From assembly GCA_025352005.1 (NCBI GenBank), contig JANXUE010000291.1, forward strand, positions 1-44,417: 44,417 bases of DNA, given 5' to 3'. Within the stretch, counting starts at the first letter, position 1. Each line of letters begins with the position of its first letter. The DNA comes from Frankiales bacterium (GTDB lineage: Bacteria > Actinomycetota > Actinomycetes > Mycobacteriales > SCTD01). Below, in pieces: positions 16,905-27,268 of this stretch. A program made the translations under genes and the position numbers. The notes below the pieces were generated by a model. The model was not told where the DNA came from. It saw only the letters and a list, made by a program, of their open reading frames with translations, and searched no databases.

Positions 16905-18217
16905 CAGGACTCTCCCCGAGCGGGCCGCAGCTCAAGGATCGCCCGGTTGTCGCGCCGCAGGGTCGCAGCGGCGGCGACGACCTGCTCCGTGGTCACGGAC
17001 GACAGCAGGTCGGGGAGCTCGTTGAGCAGCTCAGCCCGTCCGCGTTGCTGCTCGAAGACCGCAGCCTGGGTGGCCCGACCTAGGACGGGGTCGACCTCGC
17101 GCAGGTAGCGGGCCACCATCCGGGCGACGGTGCGCTGCACCTCCTCGGTAGTCAGGCCGTCGGTGACAAGCCGGTCGATCTCCTCATCGACGGCCGCGAT
17201 GACCGTGTCGGCCGCGACGTCCGGGGCGTGGTGCACCTCGAGCAGGAAGGGCGTGGGCTCGCGGGCGTCGAGCGGGTCACCCATGATGCCGAGGTAGCCG
17301 CCGATGCTGGTCGCGGTCCGGTCGCGCAGCAACAGCCGCTCCTGCAACCGCGAGGCGTCACCGTCGGTCAGGACCTCGGCCAGCACGACGTAGGGCAGGA
17401 ACCCGGCCAGATCCGCGGGATCCGGTGTACGCCAGGCGATCGCGACCGCCGGTGCGGGTGCGAGCTTGTCTTCGACAACGGCCCGTTTCTGCTCTGTCAG
17501 AAGCGGCTCGGCGAACGACGGTGGCGGCGCGACGGCGCGGCTGGGGATGTCCCCGAAATGCTGCTCGACCCACGCCATGACCTGCGCCGGGTCGATGTCG
17601 CCGGCTACGGCGACGACGGCATTGCCGGGCGCGTAGTAGCGGTCGAAGAACGACTGGGCGTCGGCGAGGGTGGCCGCCTCCAGGTCGACGAATGACCCGT
17701 AGCCGTCGTGGGTGTTGGCGAACGACGAGAACAGCACCGGCGGGATCTGAAGCCATGGAAAACCGCCGTACGGACGGTTCTGGACGTTGACCCTGATCTC
17801 GTTCTGGACGACGGCGACCTGGTTATCGAGGTTGTCCTGCGTCAGCGCGACGCTGCGCATCCGGTCCGCCTCGAGGAACAGCGCGAGCTCGGTCGCATTG
17901 CTCGGCAGCACCTCGTAGTAGTTGGTGTAGTCGACGTGGGTCGACCCGTTGAGGACGCCACCCGAGCCCTGCACGTAGGTGAAGTGCTCGGTCTTGCCCA
18001 GGCTGGCCGACCCCTGGAACATCAGGTGCTCGAACAGGTGCGCAAAGCCGGTGCGGCCCTCGGGCTCCGAGCGCATGCCCACGTCGTAGTAGACCGCCAC
18101 CGCCACGACCGAGCTGGTCTTGTCCGGCAGCATCACCAGGCGCAGGCCGTTGGCGAGCTGGGCCCGCTCGACGGCGTAGGAGAGGTGGAACGTCGGGGCA
18201 GGGGCTCGAGTCGGCAC
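16904..18217 (-). CDS. M16-family zinc peptidase, catalytic subunit
   Basis: GRTGFAHLFEHLMFQGS (HxxEH) and typical THVDYTNYYEVLP. Confidence 0.9.
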   Translation of the reverse strand: MPTRAPAPTFHLSYAVERAQLANGLRLVMLPDKTSSVVAVAVYYDVGMRSEPEGRTGFAHLFEHLMFQGSASLGKTEHFTYVQGSGGVLNGSTHVDYTNYYEVLPSNATELALFLEADRMRSVALTQDNLDNQVAVVQNEIRVNVQNRPYGGFPWLQIPPVLFSSFANTHDGYGSFVDLEAATLADAQSFFDRYYAPGNAVVAVAGDIDPAQVMAWVEQHFGDIPSRAVAPPPSFAEPLLTEQKRAVVEDKLAPAPAVAIAWRTPDPADLAGFLPYVVLAEVLTDGDASRLQERLLLRDRTATSIGGYLGIMGDPLDAREPTPFLLEVHHAPDVAADTVIAAVDEEIDRLVTDGLTTEEVQRTVARMVARYLREVDPVLGRATQAAVFEQQRGRAELLNELPDLLSSVTTEQVVAAAATLRRDNRAILELRPARGES

Positions 18218-18271
18218 GCCCTGACGCTAGTACGACGGGCCCGAGGGCACCGCCCGGAGGAAATTGCTGCC

Positions 18272-18697
18272 TCACGGGAGAGGAGCAAATCCCTCACGCA
18301 CGGCCGCTGCGGTCAAGTCTTCGTCGTAACAGGCGAAGGATGCGATGTCAGGGTCAGCCTCGCGGGCGACAACCGCCGTTCCAAGTTGAACCGCGTCATA
18401 GGCGCGAAGCCGATGCGTCGCCACCAACCGAGCCGCTTGCTCGAGCACAGCTGCGCGCACCGCGACCGCGACAAAGACCCCTCGATCGTCAAACCAGTCG
18501 GCTTCGAAGGCCGCACAGAGGATGCCGGCGTCCCTTGCCGAGAGCTCACCAGTGCGCGACTTGCGCCACAACGCCGCCGGCACCTCCACTCGCGCCAGCG
18601 CAGACACCACCATGACGGGGAGGCCGCGTACGTCGGCGGACCCGGCCTCGTCGGCGTACAGCTTGACCAGCGCGGACGAGTCGGCGAAGGCGGTCAA
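18272..18697 (-). CDS. vapC: VapC-type PIN domain toxin
   Basis: FADSSALVKLYADEAGS...RLRAYDAVQLGTAV...DIASFACYDEDLTAAA PIN signature. Confidence 0.85.
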   Translation of the reverse strand: MTAFADSSALVKLYADEAGSADVRGLPVMVVSALARVEVPAALWRKSRTGELSARDAGILCAAFEADWFDDRGVFVAVAVRAAVLEQAARLVATHRLRAYDAVQLGTAVVAREADPDIASFACYDEDLTAAAVREGFAPLP

Positions 18698-18703
18698 CGG
18701 CGG

Positions 18704-19003
18704 CTAACGGCGGCTGTCGCGCAGGTGCTCTACGAGGCTGGAACCCCGCCCAGCAGCAACTCGGGCAGCAGCGACCTGCGCTTCCGGAGGTCGCTGACGA
18801 TCCGATCCAGTCTCTGGTTCGAGGAGACCAGCCTGCGCCAGTCGCTCGCGCAACCGCTCGGCCTCGCTGCTTGCCGTAGCCGGGTCGCTCGCCGCCGCCA
18901 ACACGGCCGTGACCCAGTCGTTCAGGCTGCGTCCCCGCTGCTGCGCCTGGCGGCGTACCCGCTCAAGAAGCTCCTCCGGTGCACGCCACGTCATCTGCGC
19001 CAT
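18704..19003 (-). CDS. vapB: VapB-type antitoxin
   Basis: MAQMTWRAPEELLERVRRQAQQRGRSLNDWVTAVLAAA RHH-like N-terminus directly upstream of vapC. Confidence 0.8.
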   Translation of the reverse strand: MAQMTWRAPEELLERVRRQAQQRGRSLNDWVTAVLAAASDPATASSEAERLRERLAQAGLLEPETGSDRQRPPEAQVAAARVAAGRGSSLVEHLRDSRR

Positions 19004-19024
19004 GCCTGCATGCTAGCAGGCATG
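19001..19024 (-). promoter_or_regulatory. vapBC operator-like palindrome overlapping the vapB start codon
   Basis: catgcctgc (19001-19009) atgcta gcaggcatg (19016-19024) perfect 9-bp arms; minus TAGCAT 6 nt upstream of ATG suggests a -10 of a leaderless transcript. Confidence 0.6.
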
Positions 19025-19069
19025 CCGCATCATGAACCTTCGTCGGAGGAGGTGAAGCAACGAGGTGGG

Positions 19070-19807
19070 TCAGCTGCCTTGGTCCATGCTCCACATCTGC
19101 CACTGTGTGGTGCGCAGGCGGCGAGGTTGCCTAAGGACCGTCACCACCGCGAAAGCGACATCCTCCGGCCGTAGGTAGTCCGCCAGGGACGGGTCGCCCT
19201 CAGTGCGTCCAGCACCGATCGCGAACTCCGTTTCGACCCCCGCAGGGCACAGCGCCGTGACCCGAATGCCGTCCGGCCGGACCTCGCGGTCCAACGCACC
19301 GGCCAGCCCGACCTGGGCAAACTTCGTGGCGGCGTACACGGCCTCGTCGGCACCCCCACGCAGACCGGCCACCGAGGCCACGATCACCACGTCTCCTCCG
19401 CCCGCCTCACGGAAGGAACGGACGGCAGCCCGGACCGCCCACACGGTGCCCTCAACGTTGGTCCGCATCATCATCTGGAGGTCCTCGTCGGACCGATCCA
19501 GGATGCCGCCGTACATGCCGATACCCGCGTTGACCACGATGCTGTCCAGCCGCCCGAACGCGCGCTCGGCAGCCGTCACCAACGCGGCGGACGCGCTCGG
19601 TTCGCGCACGTCTCCCACCACCGCCACCACCCGTTCGGCGCCGAGTTCGGCGACCAGGGCATCCAGGCGATCCTTGCGCCGCGCTTGCACGACGACCCTC
19701 GCCCCTGCTTCGACCAACAGGCGGGCCGTCGCAGCACCTATGCCGGCACTCGCCCCCGTGACAGCGACAACCGTGTCAGTGATATCTCTCGTCTGAGCAG
19801 CCACCAT
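19070..19807 (-). CDS. SDR-family oxidoreductase
   Basis: VVAVTGASAGIGAATARLL; NAGIGMYG; YAATKFAQVGLA. Confidence 0.88.
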   Translation of the reverse strand: MVAAQTRDITDTVVAVTGASAGIGAATARLLVEAGARVVVQARRKDRLDALVAELGAERVVAVVGDVREPSASAALVTAAERAFGRLDSIVVNAGIGMYGGILDRSDEDLQMMMRTNVEGTVWAVRAAVRSFREAGGGDVVIVASVAGLRGGADEAVYAATKFAQVGLAGALDREVRPDGIRVTALCPAGVETEFAIGAGRTEGDPSLADYLRPEDVAFAVVTVLRQPRRLRTTQWQMWSMDQGS

Positions 19808-19938
19808 GGATCCATTCGATTCTGGTCCCGCCTGCAGCAGGGCACTCGAACAAGTATGACGTCAAGCGTGCGCGGGGCATCGGCCCAGGTGGCCGGGTGG
19901 TTTGCTGACAGTGACATCGACGGCTTACGGAGGACCCG

Positions 19939-20931
<993 letters not shown>

Positions 20932-20944
20932 CTGCGCACCGTCT

Positions 20945-21403
20945 CTACGCCTGAGCTCGTCCTGATCGCTGGCGCGTCCGGGCGTAGGCCCGGGCGATGG
21001 CGAGCACAATCAGTGCGCCTACCGCACTCGCGACGGCCGTAACAGCACCCGGGGCCACGGCTCGCGCGACGGGCGCCAACGCTCTCGGTCTGCCGGGACG
21101 CACATGTCGGCTGCCGAGCAGGAAACGCCCAGCAAGATTGTTGTCGACACCGGCTCCTACGGTGACGACCGCTCCGCGCGGGCCGGTGACCAGCACCTGC
21201 AGGTCGTGCTCATGGAGTTGCTTGGCCAGGACCGGGAGCACGCGATCTCCGTGACTTTCCAGCATTGCTGTCATCAGCGCCGGCGGGTCCTCCGCGTGCA
21301 CCCGGACCTGGTTGCCGTGTCCGCTGATCGTGCCATCGGTATGGGTCTGCCCCTCGTGAACAGAGAACGAGACCTGCCCGTCGACCCGCAGCGGGCTGGT
21401 CAT
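20945..21403 (-). CDS. Hypothetical protein with C-terminal TM segment
   Basis: MTSPLRVDGQVSFSVHEGQ...AVTAVASAVGALIVLAIARAYART; ATGA overlap with upstream ORF. Confidence 0.6.
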   Translation of the reverse strand: MTSPLRVDGQVSFSVHEGQTHTDGTISGHGNQVRVHAEDPPALMTAMLESHGDRVLPVLAKQLHEHDLQVLVTGPRGAVVTVGAGVDNNLAGRFLLGSRHVRPGRPRALAPVARAVAPGAVTAVASAVGALIVLAIARAYARTRQRSGRAQA

Positions 21404-21636
21404 GCCTTGGCAGCTCGGGTGTTGTCACGGTCGGTGGTCGTGATGCGCAATGTGCCGTTGAGCTTCCAGGTGGCCCGGGCGGCGTCAGGGCCGGTGTCGC
21501 GCGGCACCTCAACGGTCATGTCGACGAACGTGTAGTCGATCGCTGCGTCCTTGCCGGTGAGGTAGGACCACATCTCCTTGCCTAGGTCGGTCCAGTCGAG
21601 GATCTGCTTGTCTTTGATGTCCTTGGGGGCGGTCAT
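21400..21636 (-). CDS. Small hypothetical protein (78 aa)
   Basis: MTAPKDIKDKQILDWTDLGKEMWSYLTGKDAAIDYTFVDMTVEVPRD; coupled to the downstream ORF. Confidence 0.6.
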   Translation of the reverse strand: MTAPKDIKDKQILDWTDLGKEMWSYLTGKDAAIDYTFVDMTVEVPRDTGPDAARATWKLNGTLRITTTDRDNTRAAKA

Positions 21637-21764
21637 GGGTTCTCCTTGTGATGGGCGTGATGGCAAAACAATCGTGGACAACACGCTACGGCGCATCCCG
21701 AGAGCTTGGACGGGCGAGGGGGACGTCGATCGGTCGCCCTCGTGAGACGAGCACAGGTCCACCG

Positions 21765-23396
21765 TCAGCGGGCAGCCGCCCGGTCCACGACCTCCTTCAG
21801 GTCGAGACCGCGGGGCAGGGTCCCGAAGGCGGACCCCCAGTCGCCCTCGAGCCGGGAGGCGCCGAAGGCGTCCGCCACCGAGGAGGGTGCATGCCGGACG
21901 AGCAGACTTCCTTGCAGCACTAGAGCAAGTCGCTCCACGAGACGGCGTGCGGTCACCTCGTCGGCCTCCCCCAGGTCCTTCTGCAGGTCAGCAACGGCAC
22001 CGGTGATGCGGGCGTCATCAGCGAGCGCCACCTCGGCGAAGAACGCCTCGACGGACTCGGGCTCACGAGCCATCGCTCGAAGTACGTCAAGGGCGCTGAC
22101 GTTGCCACTGCCCTCCCAGACCGAGTTCAGAGGGGCCTCGCGGTAGAGCCGCGGCATGCCGGACTCCTCGACGTAGCCGTTGCCACCCAGGCACTCCAGC
22201 GCCTCAGCTGCGACGTTGGGGGTGCGCTTGGTGACCCAGTACTTCCCTACGGCGACAGCGAGCCGCTTGAAGGCCTGCTCCTGGTGGTCACCCCGGTGCG
22301 CCCGGTCGACGGCGCCCGCGAGGCGCATCATCAGGGTCGTCGCGGCCTCGGACTCCAGCGCCAGGTCCGCGAGGACGTTCTGCATCAGCGGCTTGTCCAG
22401 CAGCCGACCTCCGAAGGCGCTGCGATGGGTGGCGTGGTGGATGGCCTGCACGGTCGCCTGGCGCATCAGCGCAGCCGAACCGATCACGCAGTCGAGGCGT
22501 GTCATCGACACCATCTCGATGATCGTCCTGACGCCCCGCCCCTGTTCGCCGACAAGCCAGGCGACGGTTCCGTCGAACTCGGGCTCGGAGGAGGCGTTGG
22601 AGCGGTTGCCGAGCTTGTCCTTCAGCCGCTGGATCTTGAACGGGTTGCGGGTGCCGTCGGGCAGCACCCGAGGGACCAGGAAACACGACAGCCCTGCGGG
22701 GGCCTGGGCGAGGACCAGGAACAGGTCGCACATCGGCGCGCTGGTGAACCATTTGTGTCCACGCAGGACGAACGTGCCGTCTGCGCTCGGCGTGGCGGTC
22801 GTGGTGTTGGCGCGGACGTCCGACCCACCCTGCTTCTCGGTCATCCCCATCCCGGCCAGCAGCCCGGTCTTGGAGGTGGGCACCCGCAGGCCGGGGTCGT
22901 AGGACAGGCTCGTCAACAACGGCTCGTAGACCGCCGCGAGGTCGGGTTGCATACGCAGGGCGGGTACGACGGCGCAGGTCATGGAGATCGGGCAGCCGTG
23001 GCCGCCCTCGGCCTGACTCCAGGTGTAGAAGCCCGCGGCCCGGGCCACGTGTGATCCGGTCTGGGAGGAGGCCCAGGGCGCGCCGGCCAGACCTTCACCG
23101 ACGGCGACCTCCATGAGGCGGTGCCAGGAGGGGTGGAAGTCGACCTCGTCGATCCGGTTGCCGTAACGGTCGTGGGTCCTCAGCACCGGCTCGTTGTCGT
23201 TGGCCTCGACGCCCCACTGCTGGGCCTGGGCCGAACCGGCCCGCTCCCCCAGTCGGCGCAGGTCCGCGAGGTGCCAGCCGGCCCCCTCCCGCTGCAGGCC
23301 CTCGAGGAGCGCGGCGTCCCGCGACACGTCGTACCCGGACAGCGGTGGGGGTTGGTTGGTGACGTCGTGCGTGACCAGAGGTGTGAGGGGCGGCAT
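21765..23396 (-). CDS. Acyl-CoA dehydrogenase family protein, AidB-like
   Basis: DVTNQPPPLSGYDVSRDAALLEGLQREGA; GMGMTEKQGGSDVRANTT; ECLGGNGYVEESGMPRLYREAPLNSVWEGSGNV. Confidence 0.9.
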   Translation of the reverse strand: MPPLTPLVTHDVTNQPPPLSGYDVSRDAALLEGLQREGAGWHLADLRRLGERAGSAQAQQWGVEANDNEPVLRTHDRYGNRIDEVDFHPSWHRLMEVAVGEGLAGAPWASSQTGSHVARAAGFYTWSQAEGGHGCPISMTCAVVPALRMQPDLAAVYEPLLTSLSYDPGLRVPTSKTGLLAGMGMTEKQGGSDVRANTTTATPSADGTFVLRGHKWFTSAPMCDLFLVLAQAPAGLSCFLVPRVLPDGTRNPFKIQRLKDKLGNRSNASSEPEFDGTVAWLVGEQGRGVRTIIEMVSMTRLDCVIGSAALMRQATVQAIHHATHRSAFGGRLLDKPLMQNVLADLALESEAATTLMMRLAGAVDRAHRGDHQEQAFKRLAVAVGKYWVTKRTPNVAAEALECLGGNGYVEESGMPRLYREAPLNSVWEGSGNVSALDVLRAMAREPESVEAFFAEVALADDARITGAVADLQKDLGEADEVTARRLVERLALVLQGSLLVRHAPSSVADAFGASRLEGDWGSAFGTLPRGLDLKEVVDRAAAR

Positions 23397-23403
23397 GCCC
23401 CTA

Positions 23404-23588
23404 GTGTCGCTCCCTATCGCCGATCGCGACGGAGACCCCGTGGCTGTGTTCGCGCTCAACAAGGGGCTCGACGAGGTGCAGCTCGCGGCGAAGGGCCGCG
23501 CGGACTACGCCCTGTCGGTGATCCGCGCATCGCGGTGCTCGTCTCGGTGGTCGTCGTGATCGGTGCGACCGCCTTCTGCTGGGGCTAA
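23404..23588 (+). pseudogene. Possible frameshifted small membrane protein gene
   Basis: VSLPIADRDGDPVAVFALNKGLDEVQLAAKGRADYALSVIR in one frame then IAVLVSVVVVIGATAFCWG* in another; frames meet near 23520-23535. Confidence 0.35.
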
Positions 23589-23612
23589 ACGGTCCGTCGG
23601 TGGCGAGAGGTG

Positions 23613-24944
23613 CTACGGCGCAAGACTTTCCAGCAAAAGCAGCTCGGCCAGGCACGCGCTCTCCCACATCACCAAGTGCAGGCTCTCGTCGATGCCGTGC
23701 CAATTCGAGGACGGGTCACCGACGCCGGTGACGAGCACGGTCGCGCCAGGGTTGGCCCGGGCGAACTCTGCGATGAACGGGATCGACCCGCCCTGGCCCA
23801 TCTCGACGGCCTCGTTGCCGTAGGCCTCGGCGAAGGCGGCCCGCGCGAGGTCGTAGACGTCGCCGGTCGTCGACAGTGCGAACGGCTCCCCCGCGCTGCC
23901 CGTGACGACGGTCACAGCCGCCCCCCACGGCACATGCCGCTCGAGGTGCGCGGTGAGCGCCTTCAACGCCGAACCGGCCTCGTCGCCGGGGGCGAGCCGC
24001 AGGCTGACCTTGGCGCGAGCCCGCGGCAGCAACACGTTGGAGGCCTCGGCGGTCGACGGCGCATCAAGGCCCAGCACCGAGATCGCCGGCTTGTTCCACA
24101 GCCGGTCAGGGACGGTCCCGCAGCCGAGCAGCTGCATCCCAGGGACCATCCCGACAGCCGCCCGGAACTGCTCCTCCGGTACGTCGGCAGCGGTCGACGT
24201 CCCGACGTGCAGGCCCTCCACGGCGACGGTCCCGTCGTCGGTGTGCAGGGTCGCCAGCAGACGGCACAGTGCGGTGAGGGCGTCGCCCGCCGGACCGCCG
24301 TACACGCCGGAGTGCAGCGGGGTCTGGTGGGTCTGCACCTCGACATAGGCGTCCACGAGCCCCCGCAGGCTGGTGGTGAAGGCCGGTATGTCGACCCCGG
24401 CGTTCGCGGAGTCGGCGATCACGATCACGTCGGAGCGAAGGACGTCCCGGTGCTCGGCGAGCAGTGCCACGAGGGTCGGCGAGCCGATCTCCTCCTCCCC
24501 CTCGACGAACAGGACCACCCCGACCGGGGGCGTGCCACCGAAGGCCCGCAGGACCGCGAGGTGCATCGCGACCCCGGCCTTGTCATCTGCGGCTCCCCGG
24601 CCGTAGAGGCGACCATCGCGCTCGGTGGGCTCGAACGGCGGGGAGGTCCAGTGCTCGATCGGTCCGGTCGGCTGCACGTCGGCGTGAGCGTAGAGCAGCA
24701 CCGTCGGCGTGCCCGGCGGCGCCGGCCAAGTAGCGATGACGGCTGGGTGGCCGCCGGCCGACACGACCTCGACGGCCGCCGCCCCTGCGTCGGTGGCGAG
24801 CTCGGCGACCCGGTCGATGACGAGCCGCACGTCGGCGGCGTGGGCCGCGTCCGAGGAGATCGAGGGGATGCGGGCCAGCTCCACGAGGTCCAGGCGGGTG
24901 GCGGGAAGGACGGCGGCCAAGGCGGTACGCAAGGTGTTGCTCAT
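23613..24944 (-). CDS. M20-family dipeptidase
   Basis: LLYAHADVQPTG; GRGAADDKAGVAMHLAVLRA; VEGEEEIGSP. Confidence 0.9.
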   Translation of the reverse strand: MSNTLRTALAAVLPATRLDLVELARIPSISSDAAHAADVRLVIDRVAELATDAGAAAVEVVSAGGHPAVIATWPAPPGTPTVLLYAHADVQPTGPIEHWTSPPFEPTERDGRLYGRGAADDKAGVAMHLAVLRAFGGTPPVGVVLFVEGEEEIGSPTLVALLAEHRDVLRSDVIVIADSANAGVDIPAFTTSLRGLVDAYVEVQTHQTPLHSGVYGGPAGDALTALCRLLATLHTDDGTVAVEGLHVGTSTAADVPEEQFRAAVGMVPGMQLLGCGTVPDRLWNKPAISVLGLDAPSTAEASNVLLPRARAKVSLRLAPGDEAGSALKALTAHLERHVPWGAAVTVVTGSAGEPFALSTTGDVYDLARAAFAEAYGNEAVEMGQGGSIPFIAEFARANPGATVLVTGVGDPSSNWHGIDESLHLVMWESACLAELLLLESLAP

Positions 24945-24967
24945 CGGTCCAGCCTAAGGTCGGGGGC

Positions 24968-25783
24968 GTGAGGATCTCCGCGCGCCAGCTGACCTTCGAC
25001 GTCGACGTGACCGGCCCCGAGGGGTCCCCGGTCGTCCTGCTGCTGCACGGTTTCCCACAGAGCCGGCACAGCTGGCGGCTCGTCCAGCCGTACCTGTCGG
25101 GCTTCCGGGTCGTCGTGCCCGACCAGCGGGGCTACTCCCCGGACGCCCGTCCCGCGGACGTCGAGGACTACCGGATCGCGCAGCTCACCGCCGACGCCCT
25201 GGCGATCCTCGACGCGCTGGAGGTTCCCGCCGCCCACGTGGTGGGTCACGACTGGGGGGCAGCGGTCGCCTGGCAGCTCGGCGCCCGGCATGCCGAGCGA
25301 CTGCTCACGCTGACGACCGTCTCGGTGCCGCACCCCCGGGCGTTCCTCACGGCCCTGGAGAGCGACTCTGAGCAGCGCGCGAAGTCGCTCTACATGCGCG
25401 ACTTCGCCCAGCCCGGCTACGACGGCACACTGCTCGCCGACGACGCCGCCGGGCTGCGGGCCCTGTTCGGTGGGCTACCGCAGGTGGACGTCGCCCACGT
25501 GGTCGCGGCGGCCCGTGAGCCGGGCGCCCTGGCTGCCTGGCTTCGGTGGTACGCCGCCCAGCGTCGCGAGGACATCGCCGACACCCCCGCGGTGACGGTC
25601 CCGACCCTGTACGTCTGGTCCGACCAGGACCTGGCCCTGGGGCGCGCCGCCGCCGAGGGCACCGCGGCGTGGGTCTGCGGGGCGTACCGCTTCGAGGTGC
25701 TCGCGGGCGTCTCGCACTGGGTGCCCGAGCAGGCCGCCGACCGGCTGGGGCCGCTGCTCGTCGACCACCTGGGCGCATCGTGA
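24968..25783 (+). CDS. Alpha/beta hydrolase (epoxide hydrolase-like)
   Basis: LLLHGFPQSRHSWR; VPDQRGYSPDARP; VVGHDWGAAVAWQL; SHWVPEQAADRL. Confidence 0.9.
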   Translation: MRISARQLTFDVDVTGPEGSPVVLLLHGFPQSRHSWRLVQPYLSGFRVVVPDQRGYSPDARPADVEDYRIAQLTADALAILDALEVPAAHVVGHDWGAAVAWQLGARHAERLLTLTTVSVPHPRAFLTALESDSEQRAKSLYMRDFAQPGYDGTLLADDAAGLRALFGGLPQVDVAHVVAAAREPGALAAWLRWYAAQRREDIADTPAVTVPTLYVWSDQDLALGRAAAEGTAAWVCGAYRFEVLAGVSHWVPEQAADRLGPLLVDHLGAS

Positions 25784-26049
25784 GCCCCCGGCCTGTGGCC
25801 GTGCCGCGCCCCCGTTTCGTGGGGGTGCTGGCCGACGGCACGACGCCGTTCACGGCCGAGAAGCGGCTGCCAGGAACCGATCTAGGACGTGCGGCCGGCA
25901 TCGCCGGCGCCCAGTGGGAGGGGGTTATGGCAGCCCTTGACGCCGTCTCCCCCGGCGAGGTGCGCCAGTGGGGTGGCCGCTACCGACCCACGGTCGTGCT
26001 CACCGATCCAGCGCGCGGCATCCTCACGGCCGTCGTCGAGTGGCGATGA
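25780..26049 (+). CDS. Small hypothetical protein
   Basis: GTG start overlaps previous stop; VSPRPVAVPRPRFVGVLADGTTPFTAEKRLPG...; overlaps next ORF by 4 nt. Confidence 0.55.
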   Translation: MSPRPVAVPRPRFVGVLADGTTPFTAEKRLPGTDLGRAAGIAGAQWEGVMAALDAVSPGEVRQWGGRYRPTVVLTDPARGILTAVVEWR

Positions 26050-26825
26050 CCATGCGGCTCGCGACCTTCAACATCCTGCACGGGCGGTCCCTGACCGACG
26101 GGCAGGTCGACCCCGCCCGCCTCACGGCCGCGGCCGCGGAGCTCGACGCGGACGTCCTCGGGATCCAGGAGGTCGACAGCGGTCAGGAGCGCACCGGCTT
26201 CCTTGACCAGACGGCACACGTGGCGCAGGCCATGGGCGCGCTCGAGCACCGGTTCGTGGCTGCCCTGACCGGCGTTCCGGGTGGCGAGTGGAGGAGCGCC
26301 CAGGAGCAGACGCCCGCCCTGAAACAGGCGCCTGCCCTTCCAGCGTACGGAGTAGGGCTGGTGTCCCGGTTGCCGGTCAAGGCCTGGCACGTGCTTCGCC
26401 TGCCCGCGAGCCGGGTCTGGGTGCCGCTGCCGATCCCCGGCACGCGACAGCTGATCTGGCTCAAGGACGAGCCGCGGGTGGTGGTGGCCGCCGAGCTTGA
26501 CGGAGTCACGGTCGCGACGACGCACCTGTCCTTCGTCGCCGGGTGGAACGTCCTGCAGCTGCGGAGGGCGGCGCGCTGGCTCGCCACCCTGCCCGGTCCG
26601 CACGTCCTCATGGGCGACCTCAACCAGCCCCGGCCGGTGGCCCAGCGCGCGTCGGGCTGGACCTCGCTGGTGACCGCCAAGAGCTTCCCGGCCGATGACG
26701 CGAAGGTGCAGCTGGACCACGTCCTGGCCTCCGCCGCCCTGCCCGTCCGCAACGCCCGCGCTCACCGGCTGCCGCTGTCAGATCACCGGGCGCTGACCGT
26801 CGACCTTGGCCAGCTCGGCCCCTGA
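26046..26825 (+). CDS. Endonuclease/exonuclease/phosphatase family protein
   Basis: MRLATFNILHGRSL...DVLGIQEVDSGQERTG...LMGDLNQPRP...LSDHRALTVDL. Confidence 0.9.
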   Translation: MTMRLATFNILHGRSLTDGQVDPARLTAAAAELDADVLGIQEVDSGQERTGFLDQTAHVAQAMGALEHRFVAALTGVPGGEWRSAQEQTPALKQAPALPAYGVGLVSRLPVKAWHVLRLPASRVWVPLPIPGTRQLIWLKDEPRVVVAAELDGVTVATTHLSFVAGWNVLQLRRAARWLATLPGPHVLMGDLNQPRPVAQRASGWTSLVTAKSFPADDAKVQLDHVLASAALPVRNARAHRLPLSDHRALTVDLGQLGP

Positions 26826-27245
26826 GTATCGGACATCGTCGGTGACCTCGCAGACGTAGGCGAACGGCGGCCCGTCCGACCCCTCCGTCTCGGCGAGCAC
26901 CAGTCCGCTCGCGAAGCTGTCGACGGCCCAGTGGCTCGAGGTCGCCAGCAGGAGCCGGGTCTTGCGGATCGTCCACGCGGGGAGGCCACTGAGGAGTGCG
27001 TGCTCGCTGGCGTCCAGGTACAGGGTGGTGTGCGCGTTCGTGCTGGGCTCCGACTCGTCGTACCGGAGTTTCTGGCCCAGCTTGTGGACGGTGCTGCCGC
27101 CCTCCTCGACGGTGCGAAGCCTCAGCTGCGTGCCCTTCAGATACCGGTCCGTGAGGTGCAGCGTCCGTGCGACAGCCACCTCCGGTACGGCGGCCAGCAG
27201 GAACCGCCGTTCGCTTTCCACGTGGGCGTACTTCAGGGAGACCAT
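26778..27245 (-). CDS. CYTH-like domain protein
   Basis: MVSLKYAHVESERRFLLAAVPE; alternating charged strands typical of CYTH; 48-bp convergent overlap with the upstream plus-strand gene. Confidence 0.7.
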   Translation of the reverse strand: MVSLKYAHVESERRFLLAAVPEVAVARTLHLTDRYLKGTQLRLRTVEEGGSTVHKLGQKLRYDESEPSTNAHTTLYLDASEHALLSGLPAWTIRKTRLLLATSSHWAVDSFASGLVLAETEGSDGPPFAYVCEVTDDVRYSGAELAKVDGQRPVI

Positions 27246-27268
27246 CGGCGCAACGTACGGTCTAGGCC

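Noticed and set aside
25347-25901. 184-aa minus ORF antisense to the alpha/beta hydrolase
   Set aside because: Arg/Pro/Ala-rich shadow ORF.
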